A stretch of DNA of 48,854 nucleotides from Pseudomonas crudilactis (GCF_013433315.1 NZ_WXVV01000038.1:1-48854), one strand, 5' to 3'. Numbered from the stretch's first letter, positions 24,863 to 34,500 are shown. Numbers and translations are program-made. Notes: a model not told the origin generated them from the letters alone.

Positions 24863-26488
24863 ATGTCAGGCCAAGGCAAGTTCAAAAAACAGCTTTCACT
24901 GATCGACCTCACATTTATCGGGCTCGGGGCGATCTTCGGTTCCGGCTGGTTGTTCGCGGCCAGTCATGTGTCCGCGATTGCCGGGCCGGCGGGGATTTTC
25001 TCCTGGCTGCTGGGTGGTTTTGCCGTGTTGTTGCTGGGCATCGTCTATTGCGAGCTGGGCGCGGCATTACCGCGTGCCGGCGGCGTTGTGCGCTATCCGG
25101 TTTACTCCCACGGGCCGCTGCTCGGCTACCTGATGGGCTTCATCACCCTGATCGCGTTTTCCAGTCTGGTGGCGATCGAAGTGGTTGCCTCACGCCAATA
25201 CGCAGCAGCGTGGTTTCCAGAGCTGACCAAGGCTGGCAGCGGCGACCCGACGATTCTCGGCTGGATGGTGCAGTTCGGCCTTCTGTGCGTGTTTTTCCTG
25301 CTCAATTACCGCAGCGTAAAGACCTTCGCCAAGGCCAACAATCTGGTCAGCGTGTTCAAGTTCATCGTGCCGCTGTTGGTGATTGGTGTGCTGTTCACTT
25401 TCTTCAAGCCGGCCAACTTCCACGTGCAAGGATTCGCCCCGTTCGGCTTGTCCGGTATCGAAATGGCGGTGTCGGCGGGTGGCGTGATTTTCGCGTATCT
25501 GGGGCTGACACCGATCATCTCGGTGGCCAGTGAAGTGAAGAATCCGCAGCGCACAATTCCCATCGCACTGATCCTCTCGGTGCTGCTGTCGACGTTGATT
25601 TATGTGCTGCTGCAAATGGCCTTTCTCGGCAGCATCCCGACCGAAATGCTCGCCAATGGCTGGGCCGGTATCAGCAAGGAGTTTTCCCTGCCTTACCGCG
25701 ACATCGCCCTGGCATTGGGCGTGGGCTGGCTGGCCTATCTGGTGGTCGCCGATGCGGTGATCTCGCCGAGCGGCTGCGGCAACATCTACATGAACGCCAC
25801 CCCGCGCGTGATCTATGGCTGGGCGCAGACCGGCACCTTCTTCAAGGTCTTCACGCATATCGATGAGAAGTCCGGGATTCCGCGTCCGGCGCTGTGGCTG
25901 ACCTTCGCCCTGTCGGTGTTCTGGACCCTGCCGTTCCCGTCGTGGGAGGCGCTGATCAACGTGGTTTCCGCTGCGCTGGTGTTGAGCTACGCCGTAGCCC
26001 CTGTGACCGTGGCCGCGCTGCGCCGCAACGCGCCGAATATGCCGCGCCCGTTCCGGGTCAAGTGCATGGGTCTGCTCGGGCCGGTGTCGTTCATCATCGC
26101 CGCGCTCATCGTCTACTGGTCGGGCTGGAACACCGTGTCGTGGCTGCTCGGTCTGCAAATCCTGATGTTCGTTGTGTATCTGCTGTGCGGCCGCTTCGTG
26201 CCGACCGCTCACCTCAATCTGGCCAGCCAAGTGCGTTCCTCGGCGTGGCTGATCGCCTTCTATGCGGTGACCATCGTGTTGTCGAAACTCGGCACCTTCG
26301 GCGGTCTCGGCATCCTCGCCCATCCGTACGACACCCTCGTCGTCGCAGCCTGTGCCACTGGCATTTACTACTGGGGAGCGGCGACCGGCGTACCGGCGCA
26401 CCTGCTGCGTCTGGAAGAGGACGACGAAGAAAGCGAAGTCGCCGCCCCGGCCTCGAGCGTGTCTGCGCGCCCTGCCGGCGCCTACTGA
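24863..26488 (+). CDS. APC-family permease, probable hydroxyproline transporter
   Basis: A 541-residue transporter with about twelve to fourteen hydrophobic segments. GLGAIFGSGWLFAASHVSAIAGPAG near the N-terminus is the substrate- and sodium-site region of APC permeases. The C-terminal ~25 residues are acidic and then low-complexity. First gene of the catabolic run, 22 bases before the epimerase gene, so it probably imports 4-hydroxyproline. The ATG at 24863 has a GAAGG site upstream. Confidence 0.85.
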   Translation: MSGQGKFKKQLSLIDLTFIGLGAIFGSGWLFAASHVSAIAGPAGIFSWLLGGFAVLLLGIVYCELGAALPRAGGVVRYPVYSHGPLLGYLMGFITLIAFSSLVAIEVVASRQYAAAWFPELTKAGSGDPTILGWMVQFGLLCVFFLLNYRSVKTFAKANNLVSVFKFIVPLLVIGVLFTFFKPANFHVQGFAPFGLSGIEMAVSAGGVIFAYLGLTPIISVASEVKNPQRTIPIALILSVLLSTLIYVLLQMAFLGSIPTEMLANGWAGISKEFSLPYRDIALALGVGWLAYLVVADAVISPSGCGNIYMNATPRVIYGWAQTGTFFKVFTHIDEKSGIPRPALWLTFALSVFWTLPFPSWEALINVVSAALVLSYAVAPVTVAALRRNAPNMPRPFRVKCMGLLGPVSFIIAALIVYWSGWNTVSWLLGLQILMFVVYLLCGRFVPTAHLNLASQVRSSAWLIAFYAVTIVLSKLGTFGGLGILAHPYDTLVVAACATGIYYWGAATGVPAHLLRLEEDDEESEVAAPASSVSARPAGAY

Positions 26489-26510
26489 AATCATCCAACG
26501 GGATCTATTC

Positions 26511-27437
26511 ATGAAACAACTACACGTCATTGATTCCCACACCGGCGGTGAACCCACGCGTCTGGTGATGAACGGCTTCCCTGATCTGCCCGGCAACAGC
26601 ATCGCCGAAAAACGAGACGCCCTGCGCACTGAGCATGATCAATGGCGCCGCGCCTGCCTGCTGGAGCCGCGTGGCAACGATGTACTGGTCGGCGCGCTGT
26701 ATTGCGAGCCGGTCTCGCCGGACGCGACCTGTGGGGTGATTTTCTTCAACAACGCCGGGTATCTGGGCATGTGCGGCCACGGCACCATCGGCCTGATCAA
26801 CTCGTTGCATTACCTGGGGCGAATCGAACCGGGCGTACACAAGATCGACACGCCAGTCGGCCCGGTCAGCGCCACGCTGCATGACGACGGAACCGTCACC
26901 TTGGGCAACGTACCCGCCTATCGACATCGCAAACAGGTGCCAGTGGATGTGCCGGGATTCGGGCGAGTATTTGGCGACATCGCCTACGGCGGCAACTGGT
27001 TTTTCCTCGTTTCCGAGCACGGCCAGACGCTGACCATGGACAACGTCGAACACCTCACGGCGTACACCTGGGCCATGCTCAAAGCCCTCGAAGACCAAGG
27101 CATTTACGGCGAGGACGGTGCCGTCATCGATCACATCGAACTGTTCGCCGATGACAACGAAGCCGACAGCCGCAACTTCGTCATTTGCCCCGGCAAAGCC
27201 TACGACCGCTCACCGTGTGGCACCGGCACCAGCGCCAAACTCGCCTGCCTTGCGGCCGACGACAAACTGCAAGCCGGGGCCACGTGGGTGCAGGCGAGCA
27301 TCACCGGCAGCCAGTTCGAAGGTCGCTTCGAATGGGACGGCGAACGCATTCGCCCGTTCATCACTGGCCGCGCCTACATGACCGCCGACAGCACCTTGCT
27401 GATCGACGAAGCCGACCCGTTCGCGTGGGGCATCTGA
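26511..27437 (+). CDS. lhpA: 4-Hydroxyproline 2-epimerase
   Basis: A 308-residue proline-racemase-superfamily enzyme. Both catalytic cysteines are present, Cys88 (MCGHG) and Cys236 (SPCGTG). This marks it as a true epimerase rather than the trans-3-hydroxyproline dehydratase variants, in which a Cys is replaced. It converts trans-4-hydroxy-L-proline to cis-4-hydroxy-D-proline. The open frame begins earlier, inside the permease gene; the ATG at 26511 (MKQLHVIDSHTGGEPTR) is the family start. Confidence 0.95.
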   Translation: MKQLHVIDSHTGGEPTRLVMNGFPDLPGNSIAEKRDALRTEHDQWRRACLLEPRGNDVLVGALYCEPVSPDATCGVIFFNNAGYLGMCGHGTIGLINSLHYLGRIEPGVHKIDTPVGPVSATLHDDGTVTLGNVPAYRHRKQVPVDVPGFGRVFGDIAYGGNWFFLVSEHGQTLTMDNVEHLTAYTWAMLKALEDQGIYGEDGAVIDHIELFADDNEADSRNFVICPGKAYDRSPCGTGTSAKLACLAADDKLQAGATWVQASITGSQFEGRFEWDGERIRPFITGRAYMTADSTLLIDEADPFAWGI

Positions 27438-27492
27438 GCCACCGCGCTGACTTTTCACCTCAAATTGAATGATGTGCCAAGGAGTTAAAACA

Positions 27493-28440
27493 ATGAGCGA
27501 CAACATCTTCACCGGTTGCATGCCGGCCCTGATGACCCCGTGCACCGCCCAACGCAAACCGGACTTCGATGCGCTGGTGGCCAAAGGTCGCGAGCTGATC
27601 GATATCGGCATGAGCGCCGTAGTCTATTGCGGCTCGATGGGTGACTGGCCGCTGCTGACCGAAGCCGAACGTCAGGAAGGCGTGGCGCGTCTGGTCGCCG
27701 CGGGGATTCCAACCATTGTCGGAACCGGCGCAGTCAACTCTCGTGAAGCGGTTTCCCACGCGGCCCACGCGGCAAAAGTCGGCGCGCAGGGTCTGATGGT
27801 AATCCCCCGCGTGCTGTCCCGTGGCGCTTCGGTCACTGCGCAAAAGGCCCATTTCGCCGCGATTCTGCAAGCCGCGCCAAACCTGCCGGCAGTGATCTAC
27901 AACAGCCCTTACTACGGCTTCGCCACCCGTGCCGACCTGTTCTTCGAACTGCGTCGCGAGTACCCGAACCTGATCGGCTTCAAGGAATTCGGTGGTGGTG
28001 CCGACTTGCGTTACGCCGCCGAAAACATCACCAGCAAAGACGATGACGTGACCCTGATGGTCGGTGTCGACACGCAAGTGGTGCACGGTTTCGTCAACTG
28101 CAACGCCACCGGTGCGATCACCGGTATCGGCAACGCCCTGCCCCGCGAGGTGCTGCAACTGGTGGCGCTGAGCAAGCAGGCGGCCAAGGGTGATGCCAAG
28201 GCCCGTCGTCAGGCGCGAGAGCTGGAATCGGCGCTGGCGGTGCTGTCGTCGTTCGATGAAGGCTGCGATCTGGTGCTGTACTACAAGCACCTGATGGTGC
28301 TCAACGGCGACAAGGAATACACCCTGCACTTCAACGAAACCGATGCGTTGAGCGATTCGCAGCGGCGTTATGCCGAGAAACAGTATTCGCTGTTCCGTCA
28401 CTGGTACGAGAACTGGTCGGCGGAACAGAACTTCGCCTGA
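27493..28440 (+). CDS. lhpC: 1-Pyrroline-4-hydroxy-2-carboxylate deaminase
   Basis: A 315-residue member of the dihydrodipicolinate synthase / N-acetylneuraminate lyase family with a TIM barrel. Schiff-base Lys164 (GFKEFGG) and Tyr136 (VIYNSPYYG) are in place. Given its position between the epimerase and the semialdehyde dehydrogenase, it should deaminate pyrroline-4-hydroxy-2-carboxylate to alpha-ketoglutarate semialdehyde. AAGGAG precedes the ATG at 27493. Confidence 0.9.
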   Translation: MSDNIFTGCMPALMTPCTAQRKPDFDALVAKGRELIDIGMSAVVYCGSMGDWPLLTEAERQEGVARLVAAGIPTIVGTGAVNSREAVSHAAHAAKVGAQGLMVIPRVLSRGASVTAQKAHFAAILQAAPNLPAVIYNSPYYGFATRADLFFELRREYPNLIGFKEFGGGADLRYAAENITSKDDDVTLMVGVDTQVVHGFVNCNATGAITGIGNALPREVLQLVALSKQAAKGDAKARRQARELESALAVLSSFDEGCDLVLYYKHLMVLNGDKEYTLHFNETDALSDSQRRYAEKQYSLFRHWYENWSAEQNFA

Positions 28441-28512
28441 CACCGCAAGCCTCACCTGCCGCGATGCGTTGCGCTACGCGGCAGGCATTTCCCTCTTTAT
28501 CAGGAAGACACC

Positions 28513-30105
28513 ATGACTCTGACGGGCCACATGCTGATCGGACAGCAAACGGTTGCTGGCCATCGCGCCGCCATTCGCGGGATCAATCCGGCTACCAATG
28601 AAACGCTGGAGCCCGCGTATGCCGGTGGATCGGCCGAGCATGTCGAACAGGCCTGTGCGCTGGCCTGGGCAGCGTTCGATGTTTATCGCGAGACGGCGCT
28701 GAATGTTCGCGCTGAATGTCTCGAAAGCATTGCCATGGAAATCGAAGGCCTAGGCGATGAACTGATCGACCGCGCCCACGCCGAAACCGGCCTGCCGCGT
28801 GCGCGCCTGCTAGGTGAACGCGGGCGCACTTGCCAACAATTAAGAATGTTCGCCCGCACGGTCCGCGCCGGTGAATGGCTGGATGTACGCGTCGACAGCG
28901 CACAACCGCAACGCCAGCCGTTGCCACGCGCGGATCTGCGTCAGCGTCAGATCGCGCTGGGGCCGGTCGCGGTGTTTGGTGCGAGCAATTTTCCGCTGGC
29001 ATTTTCGGTGGCGGGCGGTGACACCGCGTCAGCATTGGCCGCCGGTTGCCCGGTGATCGTCAAGGCGCACAGCGCGCATCCCGGCACCAGCGAACTGATC
29101 GGTCGCGCGGTTGCTCGGGCGGTAAAAAACTGTGGTTTGCCGGAAGGCGTGTTCTCGTTGCTGTACGGTTCCGGCCGCGAAGTGGGCATCGCACTGGTCA
29201 CAGATCCACGGATCAAAGCGGTGGGTTTTACCGGTTCGCGCAGCGGTGGCCTAGCGCTGATTCAAGCGGCGCAGGCCAGACCCGAACCGATTCCGGTGTA
29301 CGCGGAAATGAGTTCGATCAATCCGGTGCTGCTGTTTCCGGCGGCGCTGGACAATCGCACGCAGGCGTTGGCTGAAGGGTTTGTGGCCTCGCTGACACTG
29401 GGTGCGGGCCAGTTCTGCACCAATCCGGGTTTAGTCATCGCCTTGAAAGGACCGGCGCTGGACAAGTTTATCGCCGCAACCGCCGAGATCATTCAACGCA
29501 GTCCGGCGCAGACGATGCTGACACCGAACATCTTCAGCGCTTACGAATCGGCCGTGAATGCGCTGGCCGAGAATGCCAGGGCGAACATCGCGGGTGCTGG
29601 TCAGAGCGGCAACGGCCCGAACCAATGTCAGGCCCGTGTTTTCGTGACCGAGACCGCCGACTTTCTTACCGATCACCGCCTGCAAGCCGAAGCCTTCGGT
29701 GCAGCTGCGCTGATCGTGCAATGCGAAAGTGAAGCTGAAATCCGCCAGGTGACCGAGCATCTGGAGGGTCAGTTGACCGCGACATTGCATCTGGATGACC
29801 AAGACCTGCAACAGGCGCGTGCTTTGCTGCCGACGCTGGAGCGCAAGGCCGGCCGCTTGCTGGTCAACGGCTGGCCAACCGGGGTCGAAGTGTGTGACGC
29901 AATGGTGCATGGCGGGCCGTTCCCGGCCACCTCGGACGCGCGCACGACATCCGTCGGTACGGCGGCGATCCTGCGTTTCCTGCGCCCGGTGTGCTATCAG
30001 GACTTCCCCGACAGCTTGTTACCTGACGCATTGAAACAAGGTAATCCGCTGCAATTGCGCCGTCTGCTCGATGGGCAAAGGGAAGCGCAGCGCCATGACG
30101 AATAA
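28513..30105 (+). CDS. lhpG: Alpha-ketoglutarate semialdehyde dehydrogenase (aldehyde dehydrogenase family)
   Basis: A 530-residue NAD(P)-dependent aldehyde dehydrogenase. Catalytic Cys302 lies in GAGQFCTNPG. The general base is expected in YAEMSSINP. Coenzyme-binding elements are GPVAVFGASNFPLAF and GFTGSRSGG. The length and the FCTNPG form fit the KGSADH branch. It oxidises 2-oxoglutarate semialdehyde to 2-oxoglutarate. Its 3' end overlaps the next gene by 11 bases. Confidence 0.88.
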   Translation: MTLTGHMLIGQQTVAGHRAAIRGINPATNETLEPAYAGGSAEHVEQACALAWAAFDVYRETALNVRAECLESIAMEIEGLGDELIDRAHAETGLPRARLLGERGRTCQQLRMFARTVRAGEWLDVRVDSAQPQRQPLPRADLRQRQIALGPVAVFGASNFPLAFSVAGGDTASALAAGCPVIVKAHSAHPGTSELIGRAVARAVKNCGLPEGVFSLLYGSGREVGIALVTDPRIKAVGFTGSRSGGLALIQAAQARPEPIPVYAEMSSINPVLLFPAALDNRTQALAEGFVASLTLGAGQFCTNPGLVIALKGPALDKFIAATAEIIQRSPAQTMLTPNIFSAYESAVNALAENARANIAGAGQSGNGPNQCQARVFVTETADFLTDHRLQAEAFGAAALIVQCESEAEIRQVTEHLEGQLTATLHLDDQDLQQARALLPTLERKAGRLLVNGWPTGVEVCDAMVHGGPFPATSDARTTSVGTAAILRFLRPVCYQDFPDSLLPDALKQGNPLQLRRLLDGQREAQRHDE

Positions 30106-31360
30106 CGTTTCCCACGACATCGCTGTGGTCGGCGCCGGCATCATCGGCGTCGCCTGTGCACTGCGTCTGGCTCGCCAGGGATTGCGCGTGGTGGTGATCG
30201 ATCAGCAGCCACCCGGCCACGGCGCCTCGTTCGGCAATGCCGGACATCTGGCGACCGAACAGGTGTTTCCGATTGCCGACGCGTCCATCCTCAAGCGCCT
30301 GCCCGCCATGTTGATGGACCCGATGGGGCCGTTGCGGCTGGACTGGCAATACCTGCCGCGCGCCTTGCCATGGTTCACTCGGTTGTTGCTGAATCTGCGC
30401 CCGGCGCCTTTTCAGAACACCGTGGCAGGCTTGCGCGCGCTCAATGAAAGCAGTCTTGATGCGTGGCAGCGCTTGCTCGCCGACATCCAGCGGCCTGACC
30501 TGCTCAAGGTCGATGGCTCGCTGTTAGTGTTCGAACGCCACGAATCGCGTCAGGCAATCCAGGCATTACAGGCTCGCCTGCATCAGCAGCAGGTGCCGGT
30601 CGATTACTGGCAGTCCGGCGCCATACGCGAAACCGCGCCGCAACTCAGCGAACAGATTCAGGGCGGCTTGTTCTTCCCACGCACAGGGCACTTCATGGAC
30701 CCGTATCGCGTGGTGTGTGAATTGGTCGAAGCGGCCAAGGCCAGCGGCGTGAGCTTCGTACAGCAGCAGGTTCAGGGTGGCTATGTGCAAGAGCACGGGG
30801 TGACGCTGACCACCGGCAATGGCGGTCTGACTGCCAGCCGCGTGCTGATCGCCTGTGGCGCACATTCGGCGAAACTCACCGCCGCCCTCACCGGCAAAAA
30901 AGTACCGCTGGACACCGAGCGCGGTTACCACCTGATGCTGCCTCAGGAACACGACCGACTGCCCTTCCCCGTGACCTCGCTGGAACGCAAGTTCATCATG
31001 ACGCCGATGGCCAAAGGGTTGCGTCTGGCCGGCACCGTCGAGTTCGCCGGTCTGGAAAAACCGCCGAGCATGGAACGCGCGTGGCAGTTGCATCGGTTGA
31101 GCCAGGGTCTGTTTCGCAAGGATCTGAGTGCTGAAGCGGCGACGCCGTGGATGGGTTTCCGACCGTCGTTGCCGGATTCGTTGCCGGTGATTGATCGGGT
31201 CTGTGGAGGTAAGGTGTTGCTCGCTTTTGGGCATCAGCATCTGGGGCTGACGCAAGCGGCGGTGACGGCGGAGATGGTGGTGCGTATGGCTCGGCCGGCA
31301 ACGACGCATCAGGCTATAGATCTGACGGCAGATGAACGCTTCAGACTCGATCGTTTCTGA
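30095..31360 (+). CDS. lhpB: FAD-dependent D-hydroxyproline dehydrogenase (DadA-like)
   Basis: A 421-residue flavoprotein of the D-amino-acid dehydrogenase / DAO family. The dinucleotide motif is VVGAGIIGVACALRLARQG. The C-terminal GHQHLGLTQAAVTAEMV and the terminal FRLDRF resemble DadA-type enzymes. It would oxidise cis-4-hydroxy-D-proline, passing electrons to the respiratory chain. P. aeruginosa uses a three-subunit enzyme for this step, whereas a single-subunit form is known from P. putida; only the single gene is present here. The start at 30095 (MTNNVSHDIAVVG) is preferred to 30071. Confidence 0.87.
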   Translation: MTNNVSHDIAVVGAGIIGVACALRLARQGLRVVVIDQQPPGHGASFGNAGHLATEQVFPIADASILKRLPAMLMDPMGPLRLDWQYLPRALPWFTRLLLNLRPAPFQNTVAGLRALNESSLDAWQRLLADIQRPDLLKVDGSLLVFERHESRQAIQALQARLHQQQVPVDYWQSGAIRETAPQLSEQIQGGLFFPRTGHFMDPYRVVCELVEAAKASGVSFVQQQVQGGYVQEHGVTLTTGNGGLTASRVLIACGAHSAKLTAALTGKKVPLDTERGYHLMLPQEHDRLPFPVTSLERKFIMTPMAKGLRLAGTVEFAGLEKPPSMERAWQLHRLSQGLFRKDLSAEAATPWMGFRPSLPDSLPVIDRVCGGKVLLAFGHQHLGLTQAAVTAEMVVRMARPATTHQAIDLTADERFRLDRF

Positions 31361-31364
31361 ACGG

Positions 31365-31396
31365 CGGGTGCAGATGCAGTTTAGCGTCTGCACCCG
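31365..31396 (+). terminator. Stem-loop after the hydroxyproline genes
   Basis: Perfect 10-base arms CGGGTGCAGA (31365-31374) and TCTGCACCCG (31387-31396) with a 12-base loop, beginning five bases after the last stop. No T run follows, so termination would be weak or the hairpin may protect the message end. Confidence 0.45.
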
Positions 31397-31477
31397 AGTG
31401 ATCGGTTGCAATGCTTCTTTCAGCGCTCCTGACGACATTGCAACTATCCGCTCCGCCGGGAGCATAAGCCGCCCTTT

Positions 31478-32416
31478 TCATAAAGCGCCAATATCATCAA
31501 CCGGACATTGTTCCCACGGAGGGCAAGGCGACCACGCGTCCAGGAGCTTATCGATGAACAGTCGGATCTTGGGAGAAAGGTGTCGCTTGCTGGGATAGAT
31601 GATACGGATGGGTTCTGCTGCCTCAGCATATTCCTCGAGCAGTTGAATAAGCTTACCGCTGCGTAGTTGGTGGCTCACCACGTACGACGGCAGTGTCGCA
31701 ATACCCAAGCCCGCCATCGCGCACTCGTGCAGCGCTTCCGCGCTGTCCATCTGTAGCCGCCCACCTTGAGTGAAGGCAACCGCTTGGCCGTCTACTCGAA
31801 AATTCCATGGAAGTAATCGTCCCCCGCTGACGAAATGCAGACATTCGTGCGTGGACAGTTCTTCGGGCGTTTGCGGCCGTGGATGCTCAGCCAGATATTG
31901 GGGTGAAGCACAGGTGATCATCTGCTGGTACGCCACGGTGCGTGTCAGCAATCGAGAATCCTCTTTGGGCGGGCCAATACGCATGGCCAGGTCAAACCCC
32001 TCATCAATGAGGTCTACCAGTCGGTCGGAAAACGTAACGTCGACACTTAGCGAAGGCCAGTCCTTCAGACAGCATTCGATGTGGGGGAGAACGTGAAGCC
32101 TACCCAGCGCGACCGGCAAACTCATACGCAATCGCCCACTGGGTGTCGAGCGACGAAACGCCAGTGCATCCTCGACATCGTCAAGATCTTGAAGGATGCC
32201 AACACAGCGCTCGTAGAGTACCTGCCCGTCGTCCGTCAGGCTCAGACTGCGGGTTGTGCGGTTGAGTAACCGCACTTGCAATCTGGCTTCCAGCCTGACA
32301 ATCGATTTACCCACTGCCGAACGAGTGAGACCTAATTGCTTGGCAGCTGCGGTAAAGCTTCCGGCATTTACCGACCCCACGAAAGCCGCGATATCGTTCA
32401 GGTTATGAATTTCCAT
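31478..32416 (-). CDS. LysR-family transcriptional regulator
   Basis: A 312-residue LysR-type regulator. The N-terminal HTH (about 1-60: IAAFVGSVNAGSFTAAAKQL, SAVGKSIVRLEARL) is followed by a periplasmic-binding-like effector domain (about 90-295). It is divergent from an alpha/beta-hydrolase gene with 120 bases between. A CTATTC-N11-GAATAG inverted repeat in that gap is a natural operator candidate, so it probably controls the hydrolase. Confidence 0.9.
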   Translation of the reverse strand: MEIHNLNDIAAFVGSVNAGSFTAAAKQLGLTRSAVGKSIVRLEARLQVRLLNRTTRSLSLTDDGQVLYERCVGILQDLDDVEDALAFRRSTPSGRLRMSLPVALGRLHVLPHIECCLKDWPSLSVDVTFSDRLVDLIDEGFDLAMRIGPPKEDSRLLTRTVAYQQMITCASPQYLAEHPRPQTPEELSTHECLHFVSGGRLLPWNFRVDGQAVAFTQGGRLQMDSAEALHECAMAGLGIATLPSYVVSHQLRSGKLIQLLEEYAEAAEPIRIIYPSKRHLSPKIRLFIDKLLDAWSPCPPWEQCPVDDIGAL

Positions 32417-32468
32417 ACTTTCTCACTCGCTCAACGTTCGGGCGCCACGGCACTTGCTATGGGGAACC

Positions 32469-32491
32469 CTATTCCCCAATCAAGAGAATAG
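32469..32491. promoter_or_regulatory. Inverted repeat between LysR gene and hydrolase gene
   Basis: CTATTC (32469-32474) and GAATAG (32486-32491) are perfect inverses separated by 11 bases, the spacing common for LysR-type sites. It lies 46 bases upstream of the hydrolase ATG and 53 from the regulator start. Confidence 0.5.
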
Positions 32492-32536
32492 TATCTCAAT
32501 TAGCCAATCCAATGCCCTCCTTCAAGCGAGATCACT

Positions 32537-33463
32537 ATGAATACGAAAGTAAAAGCAGCCGTTCAAACCTGGGCCAACAGCCTGAGCGATTTGGTACCTG
32601 TGCTGAAAGGAATTGATACCACCACGAAAATGAGCGATATCCGCGACTCCTACGCAAGAATGCTCGCGCAAAATCCAGCGCCCACCGGCGTCAGGTTCGA
32701 AGCAGTCGACATGGGCGGTGTTCCAGGGACCCTGGTGACACCCGATGAAGTCAAGACCGACGCAGTTGTGATGTACATCCATGGCGGCGCGTACATTGTC
32801 GGCCGTCCAGATGGCTACCACGGCATAGGTGGCAACTACGCGAAGATGCTGGGTGCTCGTGTATACATGCCTGACTACCGCCTGGCCCCGGAGCACAAAT
32901 TCCCCGCCTCCATCGACGACACACTGCGCGCCTACGAGTGGTTGCTTGAGCAGAAAATCCCGGCTGAAAAAATCGCGTTTTCCGGCGAGTCGGCTGGCGG
33001 CGCAATGGTTGTAAGCGTGATGGTGGCTGCCAAATCCAAAGGGCTTGCGTTACCTGCGGTGGGTTCTTCGATCTCGCCTTGGGCAAACCTCGAACACACC
33101 GGCGCCTCTATGAGCAACCGCGAGGACCTGGATCCGCTGAATTCCAAGCCTGTTCTGGATATTCTTGCTAGAACATTCCTTGGCGAGACACTCGCCAACC
33201 ATCCTCTGGCATCGCCAGTTTTCGCGGACGTCACTGGACTCCCACCTATTCTGGTACAGATTGGCGAGAACGAATTGATGCTGAGTGACGCGATGCGGCT
33301 TGCCACCCACCTGGCGGACAACCGTGTCCGAGTCAATCTCGAGGTATGGCCTGCCATGTTCCACGCCTGGCACTTCTACTCTGCCATGCTGCCAGAAGGT
33401 CAACAGGCAATGGAGAGCTCAGTACGTTTCATTGAGGCAGGTCTGGCCGAAGCCAATCGCTGA
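32537..33463 (+). CDS. Alpha/beta hydrolase, HSL-type esterase
   Basis: A 308-residue esterase/lipase of the hormone-sensitive-lipase group. The oxyanion motif is HGGAYIVG (82-89), the nucleophile elbow GESAGG gives Ser152, the acid is probably Asp251 (LSDAMR) and the base His276 (MFHAWHF). No signal peptide, hence cytoplasmic. It should cleave short-chain esters; the natural substrate is unknown. Confidence 0.9.
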   Translation: MNTKVKAAVQTWANSLSDLVPVLKGIDTTTKMSDIRDSYARMLAQNPAPTGVRFEAVDMGGVPGTLVTPDEVKTDAVVMYIHGGAYIVGRPDGYHGIGGNYAKMLGARVYMPDYRLAPEHKFPASIDDTLRAYEWLLEQKIPAEKIAFSGESAGGAMVVSVMVAAKSKGLALPAVGSSISPWANLEHTGASMSNREDLDPLNSKPVLDILARTFLGETLANHPLASPVFADVTGLPPILVQIGENELMLSDAMRLATHLADNRVRVNLEVWPAMFHAWHFYSAMLPEGQQAMESSVRFIEAGLAEANR

Positions 33464-33573
33464 AGAGAAATTCAGACCGCGGGAGCTTTTCAGTTCCCGC
33501 CGTTCTGCCTTCAATAGAGCGTCGGCAAGGAAAACAAGTAAAGAGCGATTGACCGGATATGTTGCCCACCGCA

Positions 33574-34500
33574 CTAATCGTAAAACGCCTCAACCAACAC
33601 CCGACTCCCCACAAAAAAACTGTCTGCCACCAAGCGCAACGGCTGCACATCCAAGTCACTGGCCTTGTCGCCAATCAGCTGCTGAAAATGCCGATACACC
33701 GCTGCGTACTCACCCTCCTCCGACACCGCCTGGCGCACACCGTCAATGCTCAACAACGCCCCGCCGTTTTCCAGACGCAGAACACCCTCGGCACAACGAA
33801 CTTCGATACTCCACAGCTCATCATGGCCATGGTCAAAATCAAACTCCGCGCGCACATCGAGGCGGCCGGCGTCTGACATTTTGATCGACGCGGCAATCGG
33901 CGACTGGCAGTTGTTCGGTACGCGCAGCTCAGCCGATTCGACGAACAGTGGCAACTTGAGCAAATGAGTGACGATCGACAAGGCATTGATGCCCGGATCG
34001 AACACACCGAGGCCGCCGGGTTGCCAGATCCAGGTCTGCCCGGGGTGCCATTTGCGTACATCTTCTTTCCAGTCGATCTGCACGCTTTGCAAAGTGCGCG
34101 AGGCGAGCCAGTCGCGAGCGGCTTCGATCCCGGGCGCATAGCGTGAATGCCAGGCAAACAACGCGCTGACGCCCTGCTCTGCGGCCTGATCGACCAAGGC
34201 CAATGCCTCACCCAACGTGGCACACGGCGGCTTTTCCACCAGCACATGTTTGCCGGCGGCCAACGCTTGCTGCACCAGCGCGAAGCGCCCTTGCGGCGGC
34301 GTGCAGAAGGCAATTGCATCCACCGGCGGGCCGTTTTTCAGCAGCTCACCCAAGGATTGGAAGTTCTCAACGCCCGCGCAGGGCTTGCCTTGGGTGGCGA
34401 CGGACACCAAGTGGAAGGCGGGATTGGCGAGGATTGCCGGGACGTGTTGATCCTGGGCAATCTTGCCGTAGCCCACCAGACCGAGACGGATTGGTTGCAT
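33574..34500 (-). CDS. Gfo/Idh/MocA oxidoreductase, D-galactose 1-dehydrogenase-like
   Basis: A 308-residue NAD(P)-dependent sugar dehydrogenase. The Rossmann motif is LGLVGYGKIAQDQHVPAI at the N-terminus, with the catalytic lysine in VEKPPC (about residue 95). The sequence strongly recalls the galactose / L-arabinose 1-dehydrogenase of P. fluorescens, which oxidises the sugar to the lactone; this is recognition from memory. GGAG precedes the ATG at 34500. No other galactose genes are adjacent. Confidence 0.85.
   Translation of the reverse strand: MQPIRLGLVGYGKIAQDQHVPAILANPAFHLVSVATQGKPCAGVENFQSLGELLKNGPPVDAIAFCTPPQGRFALVQQALAAGKHVLVEKPPCATLGEALALVDQAAEQGVSALFAWHSRYAPGIEAARDWLASRTLQSVQIDWKEDVRKWHPGQTWIWQPGGLGVFDPGINALSIVTHLLKLPLFVESAELRVPNNCQSPIAASIKMSDAGRLDVRAEFDFDHGHDELWSIEVRCAEGVLRLENGGALLSIDGVRQAVSEEGEYAAVYRHFQQLIGDKASDLDVQPLRLVADSFFVGSRVLVEAFYD

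Noticed and set aside
25190..26629. Minus-strand frame of 479 codons opposite the hydroxyproline permease and epimerase
   Set aside because: Low-complexity His/Arg/Gln-rich translation typical of antisense shadows; the plus-strand genes are unambiguous.
27460..28455. Minus-strand frame of 331 codons opposite the deaminase gene
   Set aside because: The plus strand has catalytic Lys164 and Tyr136 of a known family; the opposite frame has no recognisable motif.
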